This document shows positions 1 through 6,552 of a DNA stretch of 38,996 bases, in pieces. Position numbers and translations under genes: made by a program. This stretch comes from Bacteroidaceae bacterium. Its GTDB lineage: Bacteria > Bacteroidota > Bacteroidia > Bacteroidales > Bacteroidaceae. The stretch lies in the NCBI GenBank assembly GCA_900770655.1, contig CAAGLA010000049.1:1-38996 (forward strand). The letters run 5' to 3'. The notes under the pieces are model-generated. The model was not told the DNA's origin, did not search any database, and saw nothing but the letters and a program-made list of their open reading frames with translations. Each line of letters opens with the position of its first letter. Positions within the stretch are counted from its first letter, which is position 1.

Positions 1-43
1 CCCGTGTGCCGGGCGTTTGGTCCTTTGCGCGACAAAGGACATA
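1..43 (+). repeat. End repeat with two hairpins, left copy
   Basis: The window opens with a 15-base segment, CCCGTGTGCCGGGCG, that can fold as a small hairpin (CCCG/CGGG, loop TGTGC). After three bases follows a second hairpin at 21-41 with an 8-bp stem (GTCCTTTG / CAAAGGAC) around the loop CGCGA. The same two-hairpin arrangement recurs in opposite orientation near the right end (about 38829-38874), where the 15-mer is identical but the second stem has a different, still fully paired sequence. It may begin before position 1. It looks like a dispersed repeat of this genome; its function is unknown. Confidence 0.6.
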
Positions 44-193
44 ATAGAGAGACCGCAAGAAGAATAAAAGATAACTGATTAAGGGTAAAACCGAACTTGG
101 AATAAGATATTTCGGCCTATAAAGAATTATATAAGTACAATATTACCCACACTAAATTTCTATTGAATGCATACTATAGCTACGACAAAAAAC

Positions 194-228
194 AAAGTGT
201 GCCGCGTTATCGCAACGGGGCACACTTT
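194..228. terminator. Bidirectional terminator-like hairpin
   Basis: A 10-bp perfect stem (194-203 with 219-228, AAAGTGTGCC / GGCACACTTT) carries an inner 4-bp stem (205-208 with 214-217). T-rich stretches follow on both strands: TTTTTCCCTTTTT on plus, TTGTTTTTTG on minus. On the minus strand it lies about 70 nt after the stop of the small ORF at 298-405, so it could end that transcript. Nothing convincing on the plus strand upstream would need it. Confidence 0.6.
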
Positions 229-297
229 TTCCCTTTTTAAAGGGTTCTACTTTTCTAAGAAGTTGTTTGAATTTATGTCTTCAAAAGTTTACTTTAA

Positions 298-405
298 CTA
301 TTTACCGCGAGTGCAGCTTGTTTTCGTATACTTTGTTGCGAATATACTACAGAGTGATTCGTCCTTTATTGAACGATAAGTGTTCTTTTTGCTTTCTTCT
401 CCCAT
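298..405 (-). CDS. Possible 35-residue basic small protein
   Basis: An ATG at 405 opens a 35-codon frame rich in Lys, Thr and Ser, beginning MGEESKKNTYRS and ending SCTRGK, with no membrane segment or signal peptide. A Bacteroidota-type -7 motif (TACCTTTG, 420-427) sits just upstream, giving a leader of only about 8 nt, and a terminator-like hairpin (194-228) lies about 70 nt downstream, so promoter, frame and terminator form a compact unit. The frame remains open further upstream to a TTG at 513, but that extension would cross the promoter and overlap the sigma factor gene, so the ATG is preferred. I do not recognise the peptide. It could be a genuine microprotein, a ribosome-associated peptide, or an accidental frame in a small RNA of about 215 nt. 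Confidence 0.4.
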   Translation of the reverse strand: MGEESKKNTYRSIKDESLCSIFATKYTKTSCTRGK

Positions 406-419
406 ACTCTTTTTTGCGG

Positions 420-427
420 CAAAGGTA
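420..427 (-). promoter_or_regulatory. Bacteroidota -7 promoter motif for small minus-strand unit
   Basis: Reads TACCTTTG on the minus strand, an exact TAnnTTTG, followed by GCCGC as is common for this promoter class. No clear TTTG -33 box is seen at the expected 19-21 bp. Transcription would start near 412 and run left over the 35-codon frame to the hairpin at 194-228. Confidence 0.45.
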
Positions 428-493
428 AAGAAGAGAGCTGCAGGAAAGGTTGCAGAATTACCAATTAGCGCAGGGGGGGCTGTTGCGCAAGAA

Positions 494-988
494 TCAACAA
501 CGGTATTCGTCAAGGCTTTTCCTTAACATAACACGCGAAAAGTTTATACGGCTTTTGACTGTGCCTAGAGGGACATTCTGCTTGCGGGCTATCTCTTCGT
601 ACTTGTAACCAAGAAGATGTAGCTTGAATGCACGGCAGCAATCGGGAGGCAGTAAATCTATTACTTGCAAAAGGTCGTAGGCACAACAACTGTATTCGCT
701 TTCATTGACAGTTGAGCAAGAGCCATTGTAATGACGCTCGCAATATATCTCTTCGACATTGGCTGCAAGCCGGCTGCGCCGGCAGTCGTTTATGAAGGAG
801 TTCTTCATTATTGTCAATGTCCAAGAACGGAAATTTGTCCCGGGAATAAAACTTTTGTACCCTTTTAATACTTTGGAGTTTGTCTCTTGCAACAAATCTT
901 GGGCATTGTCACTATCTTTGGTTAACTTCAGAGCATAACCAAATAGCTTGCCTTGAATGGCAAGCAGTTCTTTTTCAATGTTTGTCAT
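494..988 (-). CDS. ECF-type RNA polymerase sigma factor, Cys-rich linker
   Basis: A 164-residue sigma-70 family protein of extracytoplasmic-function size. Region 2 occupies about residues 5-75 (DLLQETNSKVLKGYKSF, then FRSWTLTIMKNSFINDCRR) and region 4 about 106-160 (LPPDCCRAFKLHLLGYKYEEIA, then VPLGTVKSRI, the DNA-binding helices). It would direct RNA polymerase to a dedicated promoter set. It is odd in having eight cysteines (69, 83, 91, 101, 102, 117, 118, 164), five of them in the linker, plus H86 and H124. No anti-sigma gene lies beside it, so control could be intrinsic, by redox or metal; that is inference. The ATG at 988 is preceded by AAAGGAA at a plausible ribosome-binding distance. 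The gene stands alone, transcribed away from rpsA. Confidence 0.88.
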   Translation of the reverse strand: MTNIEKELLAIQGKLFGYALKLTKDSDNAQDLLQETNSKVLKGYKSFIPGTNFRSWTLTIMKNSFINDCRRSRLAANVEEIYCERHYNGSCSTVNESEYSCCAYDLLQVIDLLPPDCCRAFKLHLLGYKYEEIARKQNVPLGTVKSRINFSRVMLRKSLDEYRC

Positions 989-1034
989 CTATACTTGTAA
1001 ACAATTCCTTTAAAGTTCTTTGTAACTTCTACAA

Positions 1035-1042
1035 CAAAAATA
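1035..1042 (-). promoter_or_regulatory. -7 motif of the Cys-rich ECF sigma gene
   Basis: TATTTTTG on the minus strand matches TAnnTTTG and lies about 47 bp before the sigma factor ATG at 988. No good -33 TTTG at 19-21 bp was found, so this rests on the -7 box alone. Confidence 0.4.
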
Positions 1043-1386
1043 ACACCTCAAAGGGCCAAATAGTTCACTGAAATAGAAAAATAATTATAAACAATATTCT
1101 ACAGGTATTTGTTCACCTTATTAAAATACATTTTAAATTTACAACAAATTAAAAGCATTCATAGTTGCAGCCTTACGCACTTAGTCAAATTTTGCTAAGC
1201 GCATAAAAGTTTGAGCCTCCGCTGTACACTTTTTGAATATCTATAGATACCACACAAAATAAATAACCTTGTATTTGTAAGTAATGACTTAATTATATTT
1301 TTTTTTGCAAAAAATGCTATTAAAGATTGGGGAAAAGCACAGGTTATAAAATTATAAATAGACAAAGAGAATTTGTATTCTAAACC

Positions 1387-1420
1387 AAACAGCGGGTAGC
1401 CTTTGAGCTACCCGCTGTTT
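1387..1420. terminator. Orphan 14-bp stem-loop upstream of rpsA
   Basis: Perfect 14-bp inverted repeat, arms 1387-1400 and 1407-1420 (AAACAGCGGGTAGC and its complement), loop CTTTGA. It resembles an intrinsic terminator, but the T-tracts on either side are interrupted (TTTGATTATTGTTT on plus) and no gene on either strand obviously feeds into it. It lies about 115 bp before the rpsA -7 box, so it could insulate rpsA or end an unrecognised small RNA. Confidence 0.5.
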
Positions 1421-1534
1421 GATTATTGTTTCATTCCTCATTTATACATTAGAGCCCCCGCCGCTGCAAAACACTAAAAGCAGATTTTTATTAAAATAAA
1501 CAGCGCAAAACAAGGTTTTTTGGCAAAAAAGTTG

Positions 1535-1542
1535 TATCTTTG
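1535..1542 (+). promoter_or_regulatory. rpsA promoter -7 motif
   Basis: TATCTTTG followed by CGCCC, a textbook Bacteroidota -7 element. A T-rich stretch with TTTTTTGG lies upstream, but no ideal -33 spacing is seen. It predicts a leader of roughly 45 nt before the ATG at 1593. Confidence 0.7.
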
Positions 1543-1592
1543 CGCCCGAATTCTATCAACATAATGTCTAACTCATTAACTAAAAGAAAATT

Positions 1593-3392
1593 ATGAGCAC
1601 AGAAAATCTAACAGGTACTCCCGAATTCAACTGGGACGAGTACGCAAAAGGTGAGAACATCTCGGGTCTCTCACACGACGAACTTGAGAAGGCGTATGAC
1701 ACTACCCTTAACAAGGTATCGAGCCGCGAGGTAGTAAACGGTACTATCATCGGCATTAACAAGCGCGAAGTTATTGTAGACATCAACTACAAGCAGGACG
1801 CTATTATCCCTATCAGCGAGTTCCGCTACAACCCCGAACTTAAGGTAGGTGACCAAGTAGAGGTTTACATCGAGAACCTCGAGGACAAGAAGGGTCAGTT
1901 GAACCTTTCACACAAGAAAGCACGCGCAAGCCGTTCTTGGGAGCTTGTAAACAAGGCTATGGAAGAGCAGGCTGTTGTACGTGGCTACATCAAATGTCGC
2001 ACTAAGGGCGGTATGATTGTAGACGTATTCGGTATTGAGGCATTCTTGCCCGGTTCACAGATTGACGTGAAGCCTATACGCGACTACGATGCATACGTAG
2101 GCCAGACAGAAGACTTCAAAATCGTTAAGATTAACCAAGAATTCAAAAACGTTGTTGTTTCTCACAAGGCTCTCATTGAGGCTGAGCTCGAGGAGCAGAA
2201 GAAGAAAATCATCAGCACACTCGAAAAGGGTCAGGTACTCGAGGGTACCGTTAAGAACATCACATCTTACGGTGTATTCATCGACCTCGGTGGCGTTGAC
2301 GGTCTTATTCACATCACAGACCTCTCTTGGGGCCGCGTAAACGACCCGACAGAGGTTGTTGCTCTCGACCAGAAGATCAACGTTGTTATCCTCGACTTCG
2401 ACGACGAGAAGAAGCGCATAGCTCTTGGTTTGAAGCAGCTTACTCCACACCCGTGGGATGCTATCGATGCAGACCTCAAGGTGGGCGATGTTGTAAAGGG
2501 CAAGGTTGTTGTTATGGCCGACTACGGTGCATTCATCGAGATTGCTCCGGGCGTAGAGGGCCTTATCCACGTTTCAGAGATGTCTTGGAACCAGCACTTG
2601 CGTTCAGCTCAGGACTTTATGAAGGTGGGCGAAGAGGTAGAGGCAGTTATCCTCACACTCGACCGCGACGAGCGCAAGATGTCACTCGGTATCAAGCAGC
2701 TTAAGGAAGATCCTTGGACAAACATCGAGGAGAAGTATCCTATTGGTTCTAAGCACACAGCAAAGGTTCGCAACTTCACCAACTTCGGTATCTTCGTTGA
2801 GATAGAAGAGGGTGTTGACGGCCTTATCCACATTAGCGACCTCTCTTGGACAAAGAAGGTTAAGCACCCATCTGAGTTCACACAGATTGGCGAGGCTATC
2901 GATGTTCAGGTACTCGAGATAGACAAGGAGAACCGTCGTTTGAGCCTCGGCCACAAGCAGCTCGAGGAGAATCCGTGGGATGTATTCGAGACAGTGTTCA
3001 CTGTTGGTTCTATCCACGAAGGTGTTATCACAGAACTCATTGACAAGGGCGCAGTAGTTTCTCTCCCCTATGGCGTAGAGGGCTTCGCAACACCTAAGCA
3101 CCTTGTTAAGGAAGACGGCACACAGGCTGCTGCCGACGAGAAACTCTCATTCAAGGTAATTGAGTTCAACAAGGAGGCCAAGAGAATCATCCTTTCACAC
3201 AGCCGCATTTTCGAAGATGCAGCCAAGGAGGAAGAGAAGGCAGAGAAGAAGGCTGCTGCAGCAGCTCGCAAGAGCAAGAAGGCTACCGAAGAGGCAGCTC
3301 CTGCAATACAGAACCAAGCAGCTTCTACAACTCTCGGCGATATAGATGCACTTGCAGCTCTCAAGAACAAGCTCGAGGGTAAAGGTGAATAA
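1593..3392 (+). CDS. rpsA: 30S ribosomal protein S1
   Basis: S1 binds mRNA on the small ribosomal subunit and helps initiation, especially where Shine-Dalgarno sequences are weak, as in Bacteroidota. The 599-residue protein shows six S1/OB-fold repeats at roughly 47-108, 127-193, 213-282, 300-369, 386-456 and 473-537; repeats 3-5 carry the classic G-V-x-G-L-I-H-(I/V)-S/T-(D/E) pattern. The tail (about 540-599) is rich in Ala, Lys and Glu and probably disordered. Length is usual for the phylum. It has its own promoter (1535-1542) and an excellent terminator (3418-3452), so it is probably monocistronic. The ATG at 1593 follows AAAAGAAAA. Confidence 0.97.
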   Translation: MSTENLTGTPEFNWDEYAKGENISGLSHDELEKAYDTTLNKVSSREVVNGTIIGINKREVIVDINYKQDAIIPISEFRYNPELKVGDQVEVYIENLEDKKGQLNLSHKKARASRSWELVNKAMEEQAVVRGYIKCRTKGGMIVDVFGIEAFLPGSQIDVKPIRDYDAYVGQTEDFKIVKINQEFKNVVVSHKALIEAELEEQKKKIISTLEKGQVLEGTVKNITSYGVFIDLGGVDGLIHITDLSWGRVNDPTEVVALDQKINVVILDFDDEKKRIALGLKQLTPHPWDAIDADLKVGDVVKGKVVVMADYGAFIEIAPGVEGLIHVSEMSWNQHLRSAQDFMKVGEEVEAVILTLDRDERKMSLGIKQLKEDPWTNIEEKYPIGSKHTAKVRNFTNFGIFVEIEEGVDGLIHISDLSWTKKVKHPSEFTQIGEAIDVQVLEIDKENRRLSLGHKQLEENPWDVFETVFTVGSIHEGVITELIDKGAVVSLPYGVEGFATPKHLVKEDGTQAAADEKLSFKVIEFNKEAKRIILSHSRIFEDAAKEEEKAEKKAAAAARKSKKATEEAAPAIQNQAASTTLGDIDALAALKNKLEGKGE

Positions 3393-3417
3393 TTAACATT
3401 ATTTACAATATCTACGG

Positions 3418-3452
3418 GTAACGGTTGCCTTTTGGCAACCGTTACTTTTTTA
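3418..3452 (+). terminator. rpsA intrinsic terminator
   Basis: A 12-bp perfect stem (3418-3429 with 3434-3445, GTAACGGTTGCC and complement), loop TTTT, followed by seven T. It lies 25 bp after the rpsA stop codon. Confidence 0.9.
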
Positions 3453-3516
3453 TTATGGCAACCAAAGAGAATATCATATTTGCATTTCTGCAGCATTATC
3501 TATAAATTTGCACTCT

Positions 3517-4431
3517 ATGGAACCATTCGAAATACATATAATGGGGTGCGGTTCGGCTCTGCCGACAACAAGGCACAATGCAAGTTCACAAATTATAAGA
3601 ACTGGCAACAAGCTCTTTATGATAGACTGTGGCGAAGGTACACAACTGCAACTGCGCCGCCACCACATTCATTTCTCGTTCATAAACCACATATTCATAT
3701 CGCACCTGCACGGCGACCACTGCTTCGGGCTCATTGGCCTCATATCGACATTCGGTCTGCTGGGGCGCACCGCACCACTCCACATATATGCCCACAGCAA
3801 GATAGAAGAGCTTTTAACCCCACACATAGAGTTCTTTGGAAAAGGGATGAATTTTCCGGTATTCTTCCACCACATAGACTGCAGCAAGCACTGTATAATA
3901 TACGAGGACAAGACACTTACGGTTGAAACGTTGCCACTCAACCACCGTATCCCCTGCTGCGGTTTTCTGTTCCGCGAAAAGCCAAAAAAACGCCACCTTA
4001 TTGGCGACATAGTTGAGTATTACAACATACCGGCATACAAGCGCAACGCAATTAAAGATGGCGAAGACTACATAACGCCCGAAGGCGAGAGAATCACTAA
4101 CAGCAAACTCACACGCGACCCCGACCCTTCGCGCAGCTATGCCTACTGTAGCGACACACTGCCCTGCCCCGGTAACTGCGAATACCTTAAAGGGGTAGAC
4201 CTGCTATACCACGAGGCCACATTTGCCGACAGCGAAAAGGAACGCGCAGCAATAACCCACCACAGCACCGCCAGACAAGCTGCCGAAATTGCCCGGCAAG
4301 CCGGTGTAAAAAGGCTCGTTCTGGGGCATTTCTCGTCGAGGTACGATAACGAGGATACACTTCTTGCACAAGCGCAGGAGATATTCCCCGATAGCCTGAC
4401 TGCCAACGAAGGAGAGTGCTATGCCATATAA
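3517..4431 (+). CDS. rnz: Ribonuclease Z
   Basis: tRNA 3'-processing endonuclease of the metallo-beta-lactamase fold, removing 3' trailers from pre-tRNAs. From the ATG at 3517 it has 304 residues, normal for the family. Seen: N-terminal GCGSALPT strand-turn, IDCGEGTQLQLRR, the zinc-binding HLHGDH motif (H63, H65, D67, H68), SDT around residue 210, HEATF, and the C-terminal LVLGHFSSRY. The frame extends three codons upstream to a TTG at 3508, but ATG with the following MEPFEIHIMGCG matches how the family starts. TAAATTTG at 3503-3510 matches the -7 consensus and could give a near-leaderless mRNA, though this may be chance. It stands between the rpsA terminator and the ECF operon. Confidence 0.93.
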   Translation: MEPFEIHIMGCGSALPTTRHNASSQIIRTGNKLFMIDCGEGTQLQLRRHHIHFSFINHIFISHLHGDHCFGLIGLISTFGLLGRTAPLHIYAHSKIEELLTPHIEFFGKGMNFPVFFHHIDCSKHCIIYEDKTLTVETLPLNHRIPCCGFLFREKPKKRHLIGDIVEYYNIPAYKRNAIKDGEDYITPEGERITNSKLTRDPDPSRSYAYCSDTLPCPGNCEYLKGVDLLYHEATFADSEKERAAITHHSTARQAAEIARQAGVKRLVLGHFSSRYDNEDTLLAQAQEIFPDSLTANEGECYAI

Positions 4432-4523
4432 AAAAAGGGTTATTGCCTGCTGAAAGCGACTAAATGAATGTAAAAAAAAGGCAGTTGGTTAAACCTTCAC
4501 CGTTTCCAATGGTCTAAACAAGA

Positions 4524-5078
4524 GTGACACAGAAAGCATACAACGAAAAAGAGATGACAGAGGCCCTCAAAGACAAGAAATTGAGAGCCGATGCCTTTTC
4601 GGCCATTGTCAAGCAGTACAGCAAGCCCATTTATTGGCACATAAGGCGTATGGTGCTTTCGCACGACGACACCAATGATATTCTGCAAAACACATTCCTT
4701 AAAGCGTGGAACAATATTGAAGCTTTCCGTGGCGACTCACAAATTTCCACTTGGCTCTACCGGATAGCCATAAACGAAACACTCACCTTCATTGCCAAGA
4801 ACAGCAGCAACACTGTATCTATTAACACGCCCGAAGGCGCGGTGGTGCAACAGCTCGAAAGCGACGTCTACTTCAACGGCAGCAGGGCCGACGCACTTTT
4901 CCACGAGGCTGTAAACAGGCTGCCCGCCAAGCAAAGGCTTGTGTTCAATATGAAATATTCCGAAAATATGAAGTATGAAGAGATTTCGGAAATACTGGGA
5001 ACAAGCGTAGGAGCATTGAAGGCATCGTACCACATAGCGGTGAACAAGATAGAAGAGTATATAAAGAAACAGGATTAA
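4524..5078 (+). CDS. ECF-type RNA polymerase sigma factor
   Basis: A 184-residue ECF sigma factor. Region 2: VKQYSKPIYWHIRRMVLSHDDTNDILQ and NTFLKAWNNIEAFRG (about 28-73), with STWLYRIAINE typical of region 2.4. Region 4: LPAKQRLVFNMKYSENMKYEEIS (about 133-156) and the recognition helix region TSVGALKASYHIAVNKIEEY. The start used is GTG; an in-frame ATG lies at 4554, but the residues between (YNEKE) resemble the start of Bacteroidales homologues, so GTG is favoured. It heads a three-gene operon with a membrane protein (45 bp later) and a secreted Spy-like protein, an arrangement in which the second gene usually restrains the sigma factor and the third is envelope-related. The inducing signal cannot be told from sequence. 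Confidence 0.9.
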   Translation: MTQKAYNEKEMTEALKDKKLRADAFSAIVKQYSKPIYWHIRRMVLSHDDTNDILQNTFLKAWNNIEAFRGDSQISTWLYRIAINETLTFIAKNSSNTVSINTPEGAVVQQLESDVYFNGSRADALFHEAVNRLPAKQRLVFNMKYSENMKYEEISEILGTSVGALKASYHIAVNKIEEYIKKQD

Positions 5079-5123
5079 ACCTTTTGAATTAAACAATATC
5101 TAATTTTTGCAAAAGAACAGGAT

Positions 5124-5501
5124 ATGAATATAGAGAGTTCCGACAACAGAGACAAGTTTACGGTTCCGGCAGGCTACTTCGAAGAATTTGAAAAGAAGAT
5201 TCTTCTTTCAACCTGTGACAAGAAGCAACATATAACCACCGGAACACGCAAGATAAACTGGTTCAAATGGACAAGCTATGCAGCAACGGTAGCCATTGTT
5301 GCCACCATTACAGCAGTGGCAATGAACTACAGCATAAAAGAGCAAAAAGCAGAAGAGATTGCGGGAAACGCGCTCCCTGCAAAAACAAACAATGCAGTTG
5401 AAAGCGCCGGTGACGAGGAATACATTGACAATATGCTGCAGAGCTACCCTATAGACGATTACGAATTCTACTGCTTTGCGACCAACACAAGTTTTGAATA
5501 G
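5124..5501 (+). CDS. Single-pass membrane protein, probable anti-sigma partner
   Basis: 125 residues: a cytoplasmic N-terminal part (1-47) with the motif FTVPAGYFEEFEKKI (12-26), one transmembrane segment (about 48-68), and an acidic extracytoplasmic tail (69-125). The xVPxGYFxxF motif is common in small Bacteroidota proteins encoded next to ECF sigma factors, so a role in holding or tuning the upstream sigma factor is a reasonable inference. No zinc-binding anti-sigma HxxxCxxC motif is present. It sits second in the operon, 17 bp before the Spy-like gene. Start ATG 5124 follows AAAAGAACAGG. Confidence 0.75.
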   Translation: MNIESSDNRDKFTVPAGYFEEFEKKILLSTCDKKQHITTGTRKINWFKWTSYAATVAIVATITAVAMNYSIKEQKAEEIAGNALPAKTNNAVESAGDEEYIDNMLQSYPIDDYEFYCFATNTSFE

Positions 5502-5518
5502 AAAAACAAATAAAAGTT

Positions 5519-6013
5519 ATGAAGAGTATAAATATCAAGAGTTTACTTACATTGTTGCTGGTGATGTTATGCTTTACAGAAATTGCCGCACAGGAACAAG
5601 AAAACCGTCCACGCCGGAGAAGACACTTCTCGCACGAGGAGTTTCAGGCCAAACAGCGCGAATACATTACAGAGAAAGCCGAACTCACAGCAGAAGAGGC
5701 CGACGCCTTTTTCCCGCTTTTCTTTGAACTGCAAAGAAAGAAGTTTGAACTCGAAGGCAGCGTGCGCCGCAGTATAAGATGTGAAAGAAACGAACAGCTT
5801 ACCGAAGAACAATGCCTGCAGTATGTAAACAGTATGGCCGATGTCAGAATTGAGATTGCCACACTCGAGAGGGAGTACACGGGCAAATATCTCGAAGTTA
5901 TACCGGCCTGCAAATTACTGAAGGTTCAACAAGCCGAATTCTCGTTCCAACGACACCTTATGCGCGAAATGACAGAAAACAGGCACAGACACAACAATAG
6001 CGAAAACAGATGA
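5519..6013 (+). CDS. Secreted Spy/CpxP-like helical protein
   Basis: 164 residues with a cleavable signal peptide (1-24, ending IAAQ) and an all-helical, highly charged mature part: an Arg-rich start (PRRRRHFSHEEF), FQAKQREYITEKAELTAEEADAFFP-type helix, then ELQRKKFELEGSVR and a long helix to LMREMTENRHRH. LTAEEADAFFPLFFEL resembles the LTxxQ helices of periplasmic Spy/CpxP-like stress proteins, which bind misfolded envelope proteins or metals. C-terminal His/Asn/Arg richness (RHRHNN) might bind metal. It is the last gene of the ECF operon; its stop codon lies inside the 42-bp palindrome. Function is inferred from fold-like features and context only. Confidence 0.72.
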   Translation: MKSINIKSLLTLLLVMLCFTEIAAQEQENRPRRRRHFSHEEFQAKQREYITEKAELTAEEADAFFPLFFELQRKKFELEGSVRRSIRCERNEQLTEEQCLQYVNSMADVRIEIATLEREYTGKYLEVIPACKLLKVQQAEFSFQRHLMREMTENRHRHNNSENR

Positions 6014-6038
6014 GCCGCGGCTCATCTGTTTTCGCTAT
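5997..6038. terminator. 42-bp perfect palindrome between convergent genes
   Basis: Arms 5997-6017 and 6018-6038 are perfect complements with no spacer. The left arm contains the last codons and the TGA (6011-6013) of the Spy-like gene; the TonB-like gene ends at 6071 on the other strand. It can act as a terminator hairpin in both directions, although neither side has a strong T-tract. Confidence 0.6.
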
Positions 6039-6070
6039 AAACAAGCAATAAACAAGCTGCCATAGAGGCA

Positions 6071-6526
6071 TTACTGTTGTGCCCCATTTGTTTCGTTTTT
6101 CCCGTCAGTTGATACCGGGTCGTACAATTTAAAACTTACAGGCAGTGTATAATAGACTCGGACAGGCCTGCCCGACAACTTTCCCGGTTTCCACTTAGGC
6201 ATAGATTTCACCACGCGGACTGCTTCACGGTCGAGATGTATATCACCCGAAGAACGTATAACTTCGGCATCACTTATAGAGCCATCGGTATCTACGACGA
6301 AACGTACAAACACTTTCCCTTGCGAACCGCTCGCGCGCGATTCTTGCGGGTATATTATATTTTGGGACAGATACTGGGTTAACGATTGAAAGCCTCCGGG
6401 AAATTCCGGCTGTTCCTCTACCGTGATAAAAACTGTTTCCTCTTCTTGAGAAGTAATAGTCTCTTGTGCAGAAGCCGTTACAATACCCAGCACAATAATT
6501 GACAGCAAAAAGCAGATTCTTTTCAT
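6071..6526 (-). CDS. Small TonB C-terminal-domain protein
   Basis: 151 residues: signal peptide or N-terminal anchor (1-20, ending TASA), a short acidic spacer, then a TonB C-terminal domain (about 38-137) with the conserved PEFPGG, YPQESRASG, GKVFVRFVVDTDGS, and LDREAVRVVKSMPKWKPGKL followed by the VRVYYTLPVSFKL strand. TonB proteins pass proton-motive energy to outer-membrane receptors, but this one lacks the Pro-rich span and a clear inner-membrane helix beyond the signal, so it may be a freestanding periplasmic TonB-like module of the kind abundant in Bacteroidota. It lies 26 bp downstream of mazG and probably shares its transcript. Confidence 0.85.
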   Translation of the reverse strand: MKRICFLLSIIVLGIVTASAQETITSQEEETVFITVEEQPEFPGGFQSLTQYLSQNIIYPQESRASGSQGKVFVRFVVDTDGSISDAEVIRSSGDIHLDREAVRVVKSMPKWKPGKLSGRPVRVYYTLPVSFKLYDPVSTDGKNETNGAQQ

Positions 6527-6552
6527 ACTTATAACTCTTTATATGGTTAATA

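Larger units (their letters stand above)
989..1592. other. Long AT-rich intergenic region before rpsA
   Basis: About 600 bp without a convincing gene. It holds the -7 motif of the sigma factor (1035-1042), a weak hairpin around 1170-1195 (CTTAG / CTAAG), a strong orphan hairpin (1387-1420) and the rpsA promoter (1535-1542). No open frame here has protein-like composition. A small RNA ending at the 1387-1420 hairpin is possible but has no recognised promoter. Confidence 0.6.

Noticed and set aside
298..513. 71-residue frame starting with TTG at 513
   Set aside because: The start overlaps the sigma factor gene and the upstream part crosses a good promoter motif and a run of C residues; only the ATG-initiated 35-codon part is kept as a candidate.
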